Origin: a virus
Virus record (IMG/VR): IMGVR_UViG_3300048586_000192
Coordinates: 1-22,050 of that record
Reading direction: 5' to 3' (one strand)
Length of the DNA: 22,050 nucleotides
Shown here: piece after piece, positions 1 through 5,703 of the stretch
Position numbering within the stretch: position 1 is the stretch's first letter
Layout of the letters: each line of letters starts with the position of its first letter
The notes under the pieces: model-generated
What the model was told of the DNA's origin: nothing
Databases searched by the model: none
What the model saw: only the letters and a program-made list of their open reading frames with translations
Program-made: the position numbers and the translations under genes

Positions 1-51
1 ATCGACATAGCTGAACAACGACCCGCTACTCTCGTCCGCACCACGCATCAT
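1..51 (-). CDS. IS5-family transposase, N-terminal fragment (cut by window edge)
   Basis: Seventeen codons are visible, starting MMRGADESSGSLFSYVD. The pattern MRGxDExxGSLFSYVD is the usual N-terminus of a large group of IS5-type DDE transposases common in Alphaproteobacteria. The start is one of two adjacent ATG codons (49-51 or 46-48), preceded by a G-rich ribosome-binding stretch. The catalytic DDE residues lie beyond the window, so it is not possible to say whether the transposase is intact. The short length limits certainty, but the motif and the neighbouring IS terminus support each other. Confidence 0.7.
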   Translation of the reverse strand, partial: MMRGADESSGSLFSYVD

Positions 52-127
52 CACCCCCGCCGTTGCCGTGCCCAGGGTGAATCATGTTCCGAAAACCGGG
101 GCCAGAGCAGACTTCTTCAGCAGCCTG
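1..127 (-). mobile_element. Insertion sequence, IS5-type, one end only
   Basis: The minus strand from about 127 down to the window edge looks like the left end of an insertion sequence. It starts with CAGGCTGCTGAAGAAGTC, which resembles the terminal repeats of IS5/IS1182-type elements, and about 75 nt further in comes the start of an IS5-type transposase. It abuts the tetranucleotide CTAG at 128-131, which fits the YTAR target preference known for IS5-group elements. The insertion lies inside the nuclease-like gene that reads towards it. The other end and the second target copy are outside the window, so the exact boundary and the family assignment are inferred. Confidence 0.7.
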
Positions 128-1406
128 CTAGGTCTGTGTCAGTGAGGGTGATAACGGCCTTCCGCTGCCCACCCCAAAGATTAACTGTGCGCTGAAACTC
201 CGCACGCTTGAGTGGCTTTCGGGTCACAAAGACCCCGAACTTGCCAAGCTCGTCGGTCAGGTAGCGGTTGATCTGGTCGATATGCGTCCGCTCAATTGCC
301 GCGACGTTCTTCATCTCGAAGGTGATTTGCCGCGACCCGTAGTCGTCCATTAACTCTTGCAGGAGGGGTGTCGAGCGAGTGTTGTAGAAGATCAGGTCGC
401 GGATGGACACACCGTCGTCCGTGCGCGCCTGCTCCTGTGCAAAGTCAAGGTTCGGATAAAACAGCGAGGGCAACAGCCGCCCGACCAATTGCTCATACTT
501 TGCATCTGCGCCGTTGGTTTTCCCTGTCGGCAGCTTCTTTATCTCCGCAAAGACCCGCTTTGCCGAAGTGACGGGGATTTGTGAGAATAGCGGATCGTTC
601 GCGCAATCGTCTGCTGTGCGTTCCTTTAACTGGATATAGTGATCAATGACGCCGTAGTTTTGCCGATTATAGCTTAGAACCTTAACTCGTGTCAGTTCTT
701 CTGGCTTGTGCGAAATCTCGTCCTGCGGGCAGTGTTTTTCAAAGTACTCATCGTAGCTAATCCACGGGGCAAACCGCAGCCACCGCTTTGGCACAAAGAT
801 AATCGGTGAGCCATTTTCAGGGTTCACAGGCAATGGCACGCCAACTTCCCGTTTAAACATGCCTGCGCGGGCATCATAAACATGCTCGACGGTGCAATCA
901 TGAGTTGGAACGTCGAGCTTTTGACATTGTTCAATCGTGAAGTCGATCAAGAATGACTTGAGGAAGTTGCAACCAATATCAGAAATGCGATCCTTTGATA
1001 TTCCTTCGATGAAGAACTGAATCTCCTCGAAGTGTCTGAAACCGCTCTGCTGATAGCGCGGAATCACTTTGAACAGGTCAATAATCTCGCGCGCCTTATC
1101 TGCCCCAATCCGCTTTCCCTTTCGGGTAAGGGACGTGCCCAAGCCGACTTCATCGCACTCGGAGGCGATGATCAATGTCTCGATTGCTTGCGATTCCTTG
1201 CCCTGCGCTGCGAGAACACCAAGGTGATTGAAGGCGTTGATTAGGCCTATGTGTAGCCCTTGATCCTGCTGAGAGGGCGACCGCCAAAGCATGAAGGGGT
1301 CAAGGTAAAGTGGAATATCCTCATCCAGAAACGGAATCGCGAAGTCGAGATCGACCTGAGCGGCGTGAATCCCATGATAATCTGTAAGACGAGGACGAAT
1401 AAGCAA
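117..1406 (-). CDS. PD-(D/E)XK nuclease-like protein, 3' end truncated by IS
   Basis: I do not recognise a named family. The C-terminal third has the layout of a restriction-endonuclease-like fold: a helix with E305 (KYEQLVGRLL), a strand with D337 (RDLIFYN), then E364-x-K366 in ITFEMKN, followed by a helix with Q378 and Y382-L383. This is the usual D...ExK...Q..YL arrangement of PD-(D/E)XK nucleases, so a DNA-cutting role is inferred. The first 300 residues contain a distinctive DFAIPFLDEDIPLYLDPF segment of unknown role. The start is a TTG with GGCGG a few bases upstream; no ATG or GTG precedes it before an in-frame stop. The last residues (AGC and stop) are read from the IS terminus, so the native protein was longer. 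GC is low: sampled 60-base stretches give 38-52%, against about 70% in a prophage sample. Confidence 0.75.
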   Translation of the reverse strand: MLIRPRLTDYHGIHAAQVDLDFAIPFLDEDIPLYLDPFMLWRSPSQQDQGLHIGLINAFNHLGVLAAQGKESQAIETLIIASECDEVGLGTSLTRKGKRIGADKAREIIDLFKVIPRYQQSGFRHFEEIQFFIEGISKDRISDIGCNFLKSFLIDFTIEQCQKLDVPTHDCTVEHVYDARAGMFKREVGVPLPVNPENGSPIIFVPKRWLRFAPWISYDEYFEKHCPQDEISHKPEELTRVKVLSYNRQNYGVIDHYIQLKERTADDCANDPLFSQIPVTSAKRVFAEIKKLPTGKTNGADAKYEQLVGRLLPSLFYPNLDFAQEQARTDDGVSIRDLIFYNTRSTPLLQELMDDYGSRQITFEMKNVAAIERTHIDQINRYLTDELGKFGVFVTRKPLKRAEFQRTVNLWGGQRKAVITLTDTDLAGC

Positions 1407-1507
1407 CGATACCGCCGTATGCTGGGGGTGGTTGCTTTACCGATACCAAATATTGTGCGTCGTTGGCAACTGCGGGCAGAGTGAATTGGCCCAAGTTTCG
1501 CCCGCGC

Positions 1508-1867
1508 CTACTGCGTCCGCGAAGAAGCCTCCCCCGTGCGCGCTGGCGACGTGCCGAGATACTGGATCGCTGCGTCGTTCTTCTCGCTCGTGCTGATGGC
1601 GGCGGCAACCTTGAGCAGGTTCCGCTGTGTCACAGTAGCCCGTAACCGCGCGCCCTCGGGCCGTTCGGGGACGTTCGAGTGTTGATAGACGCAATAGAAG
1701 CGTGTCTCGTCTGTCAGCCGCAACTTTCGCAGTAGCGGCTTTAGGTCCGAGTAGAACAGGATCGTTTCGGCGGCGTTGTTAGGGTTGTCGGAAAACAGCT
1801 TCCACAGATTGCTTTCGTCCGGCTTGCCTTCCCACTCCATACGCCTGCCGTCCTTGCGATAGGTCAT
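1508..1867 (-). CDS. Small hypothetical protein, third gene of operon
   Basis: This 119-residue protein has no family I recognise. It is mostly charged and soluble, with no signal peptide or membrane segment. Its start codon overlaps the stop of the preceding gene in an ATGA junction, a strong sign that both are translated from one message. A 101-nt gap separates it from the nuclease-like gene. The central part, including ETRFYCVYQHSNVPERPEG, looks like a beta-strand followed by a turn, and a helix follows (RNLLKVAAAI). Its role can only be guessed from the company it keeps: a possible clamp-like protein, a coiled-coil protein and a nuclease-like protein. Confidence 0.7.
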   Translation of the reverse strand: MTYRKDGRRMEWEGKPDESNLWKLFSDNPNNAAETILFYSDLKPLLRKLRLTDETRFYCVYQHSNVPERPEGARLRATVTQRNLLKVAAAISTSEKNDAAIQYLGTSPARTGEASSRTQ

Positions 1868-2496
1868 GGCGACGCCCTCGGGCTGGCTGTGACCGTCACC
1901 AAGCGGAGCGGGCGCGTGCGGTTTAGGAAGTCGCGGCGATAGGCCTCGAAGGCCTGCTTGACCTGCTCGACGATCCCCTCACGGGTCGTCTCACGCGACG
2001 GGCGCTCTGCCGCGATAACTTCGCGGCGGCGCTTCATCGTCACATAGACAAACTCGTCGTCTGCCGTTGTCTCGGTCACGTTCCAACCTTCGGGCAGGCT
2101 GGCCGTGAGCGTTTCCTTCGCGTTCTTGATCTCGGCCTGCTTGATCGGCTCGTCATCCTTGCACAGCGCGGCCTGTTCTTTTGCCGTTAGCGCCTTGCAC
2201 GCGGGGATCAGCACAGGGTCAATTTCGCCTGTGGCCTCGAACCGTTCAACAGCCTCTGTGACCTGCTGCTTGTGGGTGCGCAAGGACAGCAGCTTTTCGC
2301 GAAGGGTCACAAGGCGCGCGAGCAGTTTGCTGCGTTCGGCCTCGGCTGCTTCGATCTCGTCGTTGATCTCGTCAAAGGTCGTCGAGAAGGGGCTGTCGAA
2401 GTTCGGATTGTATTCGCCCGCGATCAGCCGTGTAAGCTGCGCCTCGGGCGAGCCGCCGTCAGGATGGAAGAAGAAGCCGTCGAGCGGTTCAGCCAT
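1864..2496 (-). CDS. Coiled-coil hypothetical protein, second gene of operon
   Basis: The protein has 210 residues from the ATG at 2496. A start further upstream at 2592 would add 32 residues rich in Cys, Arg and Ala that read like out-of-frame sequence of the preceding gene, so I reject it. The ATG sits in an ATGGCTGA junction and overlaps the stop of the preceding gene by 8 nt. Residues about 40-95 form a long amphipathic charged helix (EIEAAEAERSKLLARLVTLR), probably a coiled coil. The C-terminal part has mixed strand and helix (FVYVTMKRRRE, then EQVKQAFEAYRRDF). No enzymatic motif is visible. It may be a structural or adaptor partner of the clamp-like and nuclease-like proteins, but that is inference. 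Confidence 0.75.
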   Translation of the reverse strand: MAEPLDGFFFHPDGGSPEAQLTRLIAGEYNPNFDSPFSTTFDEINDEIEAAEAERSKLLARLVTLREKLLSLRTHKQQVTEAVERFEATGEIDPVLIPACKALTAKEQAALCKDDEPIKQAEIKNAKETLTASLPEGWNVTETTADDEFVYVTMKRRREVIAAERPSRETTREGIVEQVKQAFEAYRRDFLNRTRPLRLVTVTASPRASP

Positions 2497-3250
2497 TGTC
2501 GCCCCCGAACGTCGGCACGTCGCGCCCCACAGTGCGCCGCACGAGCATACCGCGCCCGTAGGCATGGCGGAAGCACAGGGGGCTTGCCGCAAAGTCGATC
2601 TCCGTCGCGACCTTGAGCATTGCGAGGAACGGCTTGCGGTCGAAGCGGATCAGCCCTTCGGTATTCGCGGGGAAGGTCACTTCGGTTTCGACTGTCCGCG
2701 CAGGATTGCGTGACAGGACCGCGTGCCCGTCCAAGAAAACGTCGCGGCCAGTGCCGCTGCCGTCGAGCAAGCGTCGCAGACCTTTGCGCGTCTCGTCGTC
2801 GATGGGTGTGCCGACACCAAAGGTCCAGTGTTGGTTGAAAGTGTCTGCGATGATCCGATCACTTCCCCAACTGATCGGGGTCCAAAACTGGTTCGAGGTA
2901 TCGACGAGCAGTTCCTGCCCGTCAGTCCAAGTGAACAGGATTTTTGCGCGTTGGATCACGACACCTTCGGGCGCGGTGGCGAAGCCCGCGAGGATGCGGC
3001 AAATCTTCCCCGAGAATGACATGTTCCCGAACTCGCACGCGCCGATCTCATACTCGACGATCAGGCTGTTGGAGGCCGCATAGAGCCTGCCGTCTATGAG
3101 TTGCACCCAAGTCGTGAAAGGGCGGAGGAAGTCGAGGCCTTGAACGAAGTCGGGCGGCAACGCGAACCGCTGACCGTCCAACCGATCAAGGTGGACGGGC
3201 TGCTCATAGGTGAAGTCTGTTCCCCATGATTGCAGCAACAGAATCGGCAC
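2489..3250 (-). CDS. Possible sliding-clamp-like protein, first gene of operon
   Basis: The protein has 253 residues. Two successive halves each read like one clamp-type alpha/beta domain: a first with a helix (LPPDFVQGLDFLRPF), then strands WVQLIDGRLYAASNSLIVEY; and a second ending in IRFDRKPFLAMLKVATEI followed by a strand pair. This resembles the C-terminal helix and strands of beta-clamp or PCNA/gp45 domains, and the length fits a two-domain clamp. The resemblance is by pattern only and may be wrong. The annotated start is GTG, but AGAGGGA lies directly against it, which is too close for a good ribosome-binding site; a TTG four codons in is an alternative. It is the promoter-proximal gene, and two palindromes lie upstream. 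Confidence 0.7.
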   Translation of the reverse strand: MPILLLQSWGTDFTYEQPVHLDRLDGQRFALPPDFVQGLDFLRPFTTWVQLIDGRLYAASNSLIVEYEIGACEFGNMSFSGKICRILAGFATAPEGVVIQRAKILFTWTDGQELLVDTSNQFWTPISWGSDRIIADTFNQHWTFGVGTPIDDETRKGLRRLLDGSGTGRDVFLDGHAVLSRNPARTVETEVTFPANTEGLIRFDRKPFLAMLKVATEIDFAASPLCFRHAYGRGMLVRRTVGRDVPTFGGDNG

Positions 3251-3259
3251 TCCCTCTAA

Positions 3260-3270
3260 GTCACTGTGAC
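3260..3270. promoter_or_regulatory. Small palindrome upstream of operon start
   Basis: GTCACTGTGAC is a perfect 5-bp inverted repeat with one central base. It lies 10-20 nt upstream of the first codon of the clamp-like gene, where a repressor would block transcription or initiation. It is short enough to occur by chance. Confidence 0.25.
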
Positions 3271-3291
3271 AGAAGGACTTTGCCTGAGTTT

Positions 3292-3310
3292 GGTTAACGA
3301 ACCGTTAACC
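3292..3310. promoter_or_regulatory. Candidate operator palindrome (GGTTAACG-AAC-CGTTAACC)
   Basis: A perfect 8-bp inverted repeat with a 3-nt spacer lies 42 nt upstream of the four-gene operon and between it and the tRNA-derived terminator. The AT-rich GTTAAC cores stand out from their GC-rich surroundings. Position and symmetry fit binding of a dimeric regulator. It has no T-run, so it is not a terminator. No cognate regulator is visible in the window. Confidence 0.4.
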
Positions 3311-3363
3311 GCAGGCCTGTGCGCCCGAGGCGACCGAATGTTGCAGAGTTGTTGCAGAGCAAC

Positions 3364-3386
3364 GAAAAAGGCGCCCGAAGGCGCCT
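3364..3386 (-). terminator. Rho-independent terminator downstream of tRNA-Asn remnant
   Basis: On the minus strand, AGGCGCC-TTCG-GGCGCCT forms a 7-bp stem with a stable tetraloop and is followed by TTTTTCG. It lies about 20 nt past the CCA end of the tRNA fragment, as expected for the original terminator of the tRNA gene. It would also stop read-through from the prophage late operon into the four-gene operon. Confidence 0.85.
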
Positions 3387-3405
3387 CGTATCGTCTTGAT
3401 TTTAT

Positions 3406-3450
3406 TGGCTCCGGCGGTAGGGATCGAACCTACGACCAATTGATTAACAG
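3406..3450 (-). pseudogene. tRNA-Asn 3' fragment; prophage attachment site (att) core
   Basis: On the minus strand this reads from the anticodon loop CTGTTAA (anticodon GTT, Asn; plus-strand 3446-3448) through the variable region, the T arm GTAGGTTCGATCCCTAC, the acceptor strand CGCCGGA, discriminator G and encoded CCA. No matching 5' half (TCCGGCG acceptor strand, D arm) occurs upstream, so this is a fragment and not a functional tRNA. Phages that integrate into tRNA genes carry a copy of the 3' end and leave such a fragment at the distal junction. The complete tRNA-Asn should lie at the other prophage end. The orientation puts phage DNA at higher coordinates and host DNA at lower ones. Confidence 0.85.
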
Positions 3451-3535
3451 TTATCAATATATTGTGCCGTATCAACACCATAACACTACGGGTTGCGGAC
3501 AGCCACAGCATGCAGCTGCCACGCTCTGCAGATGG
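3451..3535. other. Non-coding stretch between att core and last prophage gene
   Basis: About 85 bases without a credible gene. It is AT-rich next to the att core (TTATCAATATATTG), which may belong to the recombination site. I see no terminator with a T-run here, so the late transcript probably runs on to the terminator beyond the tRNA fragment. Confidence 0.5.
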
Positions 3536-3814
3536 TCAGCGATTGATCAGGCGCAGATTGTTTGCGGTGACGGCCCCATAGGCGACGGTCAGGATTGCCA
3601 GCCAGACGATGCTGTCGATGCGCCAAAGAAACACGGCCAGACCAGCCACAGCGCCCTTCGTCAGGATCAGCGTCGGGGTCACGCCGATCTGCTTCATCAG
3701 CCGCGCCATCAGGGGGTTTGCCTCGACCGCGCGCTTGTGGCGCAGGGCATAGGCGGTTGTCGCAAAGTCCAGCAGTTGCAGCGCGATCACTGCGATCAGA
3801 AGAAGTTCGATCAT
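3536..3814 (-). CDS. Small membrane protein, DUF5658-like, last gene of prophage
   Basis: The protein has 92 residues with about three hydrophobic segments: residues 2-18, about 50-68 and 69-85. The combination LLDFATTAYAL followed by EANPLMARLM is the signature of small membrane proteins of the DUF5658 type, whose function is unknown. It begins in an ATGA overlap with the preceding gene and has AAGGA upstream, so it is part of the late operon. It is the gene next to the att site, a place where phages often carry accessory genes. It might help lysis or alter the lysogen's envelope, but nothing in the sequence decides this. Confidence 0.8.
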   Translation of the reverse strand: MIELLLIAVIALQLLDFATTAYALRHKRAVEANPLMARLMKQIGVTPTLILTKGAVAGLAVFLWRIDSIVWLAILTVAYGAVTANNLRLINR

Positions 3815-4161
3815 TCGTCATCCATCCTTGTCAGGGCCAGTATTGCGACGGCGGACATAGCGTCGCCAAACACCGCCGCCAGCTTGGACGGGTCAGCCGG
3901 TAGCCCGATGGTGATAGCGGCCTGCGCGCGGGATGCGGCCTCAAGGTCGGCACCCCAGGGCGGCAAGATCAGGGGCGAGGCTGCGGCGGCTGGAAACGCA
4001 TCGCTCACGATGCCAGAGGCCACGGCATAGCGGTTCCCGAGCGCGTCCTGCCAGATGGGCATGCCATAGGTCATGCCATCGTCCGCGCTGTAGCCGAGGC
4101 ACCGGGCGAGCTGGTTGGCATCATCGATCATCGCCTCGGGACATGCGATAGTCACCCTCAT
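3811..4161 (-). CDS. Hypothetical protein downstream of head-spike genes
   Basis: The protein has 116 residues from the ATG at 4161, chosen because it overlaps the preceding stop in an ATGA junction and has GGGGTG upstream; a start five codons earlier would only lengthen the overlap. It appears soluble and has no signal sequence. The N-terminus (MRVTIACPEAMIDDANQLA) is a strand followed by a helix, and a conserved-looking middle reads TYGMPIWQDALGNRYAVASG. I know no function for it. Its place directly after the spike fibre suggests a chaperone, assembly or spike-associated role, which is inference. Confidence 0.75.
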   Translation of the reverse strand: MRVTIACPEAMIDDANQLARCLGYSADDGMTYGMPIWQDALGNRYAVASGIVSDAFPAAAASPLILPPWGADLEAASRAQAAITIGLPADPSKLAAVFGDAMSAVAILALTRMDDE

Positions 4162-4976
4162 AGCGTCACCCCGCATTTGCTGGCCATCCAGCCCTCGGCC
4201 CCGGCCAGTTCTTCTGCGGTGAGCAGACGGTTGATCGCAAACATCCCGTAAAGTCGCCCGGAAAAGAAACGACTTCCGCCCCCTCGCGACCCGATATAAC
4301 AGAAGGTGTTTGCGTAGTTTCCCGCGCCTTGGTCGAGCGTATTGGTCTGCATAACCACCCCGTTCCTGCGGATCGTCGCAATATCCCCGCTGATATGCCC
4401 GATACCCGTCAGGACGTAATCGGAACCGACAAGGACGTTTCCAGCCCTAGCGGGGACAGCAGCACTTGTTCCGCGCGTCCCTATTCCAGCCGTGTTGCTG
4501 GATGGATCATAGGTCGCAGCGAGATTGAACCCCCCGTTAATTGCCGGCGGGTTTGTCCCGAGGCCGAACACGTCCTCCATATTGACGTTCTGCGCCTTCC
4601 TGATCCCCGCCATCACAGTGATGGTATCAGCATCAATCCACCATGCCCCGGCGCTGTACTTTGACAACGTATCATCTACCCCGTCGAACTGGAGATAGTG
4701 CTTCTCGCCATCCATCTGATAAATCGGGCGTCTGGTGGATGTTGCTTGCTCAAGCCAGTCACCAAAATATACGCTCGTCACGCGACGGACACCTTCTCCG
4801 ACCTCGACTGAGTTGAGCAGGCTATCGAGCATTGTGGTGTTGTTGGAGGGATCAATGATGAACCCGGTGGAACCGCCTGCAAAAAGCGTCGCAGGGTCAA
4901 ACGCGGGGGCGGGGGGAGAACCGCCGCCTGCGCCCAGCAGGGCCGTGGCCCCCAGTGTCAGGCTTAGCCCAAGCAT
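4158..4976 (-). CDS. Probable head-spike fibre protein with LamG-like domain
   Basis: The protein has 272 residues from the ATG at 4976, whose A is shared with the stop of the upstream gene (TGATG). A longer reading from 5093 adds a His/Arg-rich tail that is out-of-frame sequence of the spike-base gene. Residues 1-18 are hydrophobic and may anchor the fibre to its base. Residues 27-45 carry DPATLFAGGSTGFIIDPSN, a motif common in phage fibres, and YLQFDGVDD at 94-102 opens a LamG/concanavalin-like jelly roll that runs to the end, a fold that often binds glycans. Next to a spike-base gene it most likely plays the fibre role that GhsB plays in the Rhodobacter capsulatus gene transfer agent. I infer this from position; direct sequence homology to GhsB is untested. 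Confidence 0.7.
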   Translation of the reverse strand: MLGLSLTLGATALLGAGGGSPPAPAFDPATLFAGGSTGFIIDPSNNTTMLDSLLNSVEVGEGVRRVTSVYFGDWLEQATSTRRPIYQMDGEKHYLQFDGVDDTLSKYSAGAWWIDADTITVMAGIRKAQNVNMEDVFGLGTNPPAINGGFNLAATYDPSSNTAGIGTRGTSAAVPARAGNVLVGSDYVLTGIGHISGDIATIRRNGVVMQTNTLDQGAGNYANTFCYIGSRGGGSRFFSGRLYGMFAINRLLTAEELAGAEGWMASKCGVTL

Positions 4977-5236
4977 CAGATCCACCCTGTCAGGTCGGCG
5001 GCCGTGGTGCCGGTGGCGCGCAGGCGGGCGGCCCACATGACATAGGTGCCGGCGGGCAGGGTGCCGGTGGTGTGGATGGTGCCCAGTGGCCATTCATAGG
5101 ACAGCACCCCGGCCGTGCCGATGGTGATCGCACGCACGGGGCTGGACAGCGCCGTGGCGTCGGATGGCGTGATCGCGATGGCCCCCTGCGCCGGGGCGCC
5201 CAGGGATTGCGGCAGGTTATTGAACTTGGGCGGCAT
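4976..5236 (-). CDS. Head-spike base protein, RCAP_rcc01079 (GhsA)-like
   Basis: The protein has 86 residues. The start is the ATG at 5236, with GGAG seven bases upstream inside the Rz1 gene; eleven extra upstream codons are rejected. The segments FNNLPQSLGAPAQGAIAITP, LSSPVRAITIGTAG and the C-terminal RATGTTAADLTGWI match the small, all-beta spike-base family typified by RCAP_rcc01079, the base of the head spikes of the R. capsulatus gene transfer agent; similar small proteins occur in many phages. It would sit on the capsid and hold the fibre encoded by the next gene, with which it overlaps by one base. It overlaps the Rz1 gene by 20 nt on its other side. Confidence 0.8.
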   Translation of the reverse strand: MPPKFNNLPQSLGAPAQGAIAITPSDATALSSPVRAITIGTAGVLSYEWPLGTIHTTGTLPAGTYVMWAARLRATGTTAADLTGWI

Positions 5237-5477
5237 TGCCTGTCTCCATGGTTCGGGCCAGCGCGTCATGTCGGCTGGCGCAGTTGCGAAGGGCCGATCG
5301 ATCCCGGCCCCACATGATTTCGACCTCGGCGCCCGTCAGATCCCGCGACGGCAGATCCACCGGCGACGGGCAGCGCACAAGCAGCGATGCCGGCGGCGCA
5401 ACCGGCGACGCGTCATCTGCGGCGCAGCCGGTCAACGCGGCTGCGAGACAGGCCACCAGTGTCATCCGTGTCGGCAT
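5217..5477 (-). CDS. Rz1-like outer-membrane spanin lipoprotein
   Basis: The protein has 86 residues and is nested out of frame with the 3' end of the Rz gene (65 nt shared), then runs on beyond it. The start ATG at 5477 has GGAGG nine bases upstream. The N-terminus is a lipoprotein signal ending in the lipobox LTGC, with Cys18 as the lipidated residue. The C-terminal half has IMWGRDRSALRNC, which resembles the W..DR..L..C signature of LysC/Rz1-type o-spanins. It should sit in the outer membrane and join the inner-membrane spanin to fuse the two membranes at the end of lysis. Confidence 0.85.
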   Translation of the reverse strand: MPTRMTLVACLAAALTGCAADDASPVAPPASLLVRCPSPVDLPSRDLTGAEVEIMWGRDRSALRNCASRHDALARTMETGNAAQVQ

Positions 5478-5703
5478 AGGCTTGATCCTCCAGCTCCTGC
5501 GCCAGGGCATTGCGTTCGGCCTCGATCGCCAGCCGCTCGGCCTCGATCCGGCTGGCGATCTCGGCATTGCGGATCGCCTGGGCCATGGCTTGCGCCGTGG
5601 CGGCCTCTGCGGCCAGCGCAGCCTGCTCGGCGCCGCGATACCAGCCTGCGCTGTAGGCCATCGCCAGGGCCGCCAACGCGCCAAGGGCAAGCCAGCCCTT
5701 CAC
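5413..5703 (-). CDS. Rz-like inner-membrane spanin
   Basis: The protein has 96 residues. It has a single N-terminal hydrophobic segment (about residues 3-18), then a long Ala/Glu-rich helix predicted to be a periplasmic coiled coil (about residues 25-75, e.g. SRIEAERLAIEAERNALAQE). That is the standard layout of an i-spanin. The start is GTG in a GTGA overlap with the endolysin stop. The Rz1 gene begins inside its 3' end in another frame, as in lambda-type spanin pairs. The C-terminal tail is Arg-rich, which may partly reflect the constraint of the overlapping frame. Confidence 0.85.
   Translation of the reverse strand: MKGWLALGALAALAMAYSAGWYRGAEQAALAAEAATAQAMAQAIRNAEIASRIEAERLAIEAERNALAQELEDQAYADTDDTGGLSRSRVDRLRRR

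Noticed and set aside
1407-1507. Promoter in the gap before the nuclease-like gene
   Set aside because: TTGCCA with AT-rich sequence 17 nt downstream is visible, but no convincing -10 box follows, so the claim cannot be supported.
2497-2592. Upstream start of the coiled-coil gene at 2592
   Set aside because: The extra 32 residues overlap the clamp-like gene by about 100 nt and have an unnatural composition. ATG 2496 in the ATGGCTGA junction fits better.
3406-3490. Complete tRNA-Asn gene
   Set aside because: The T arm, acceptor 3' strand and CCA are there, but no D arm or matching 5' acceptor strand exists upstream, and the anticodon stem 5' side does not pair. Only a 3' fragment remains.
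3266-4030. Plus-strand reading frame containing GGRDRTYDQLIN
   Set aside because: This peptide is the well-known spurious translation across a tRNA 3' end on the antisense strand; the rest of the frame is antisense to the two small prophage genes. The matching minus-strand frame with VVGSIPTAG (3305-3511) is spurious for the same reason.
4977-5093. N-terminal extension of the spike-fibre gene
   Set aside because: The added 39 residues are a His/Arg-rich out-of-frame reading of the spike-base gene; the TGATG junction at 4976 gives a natural start.
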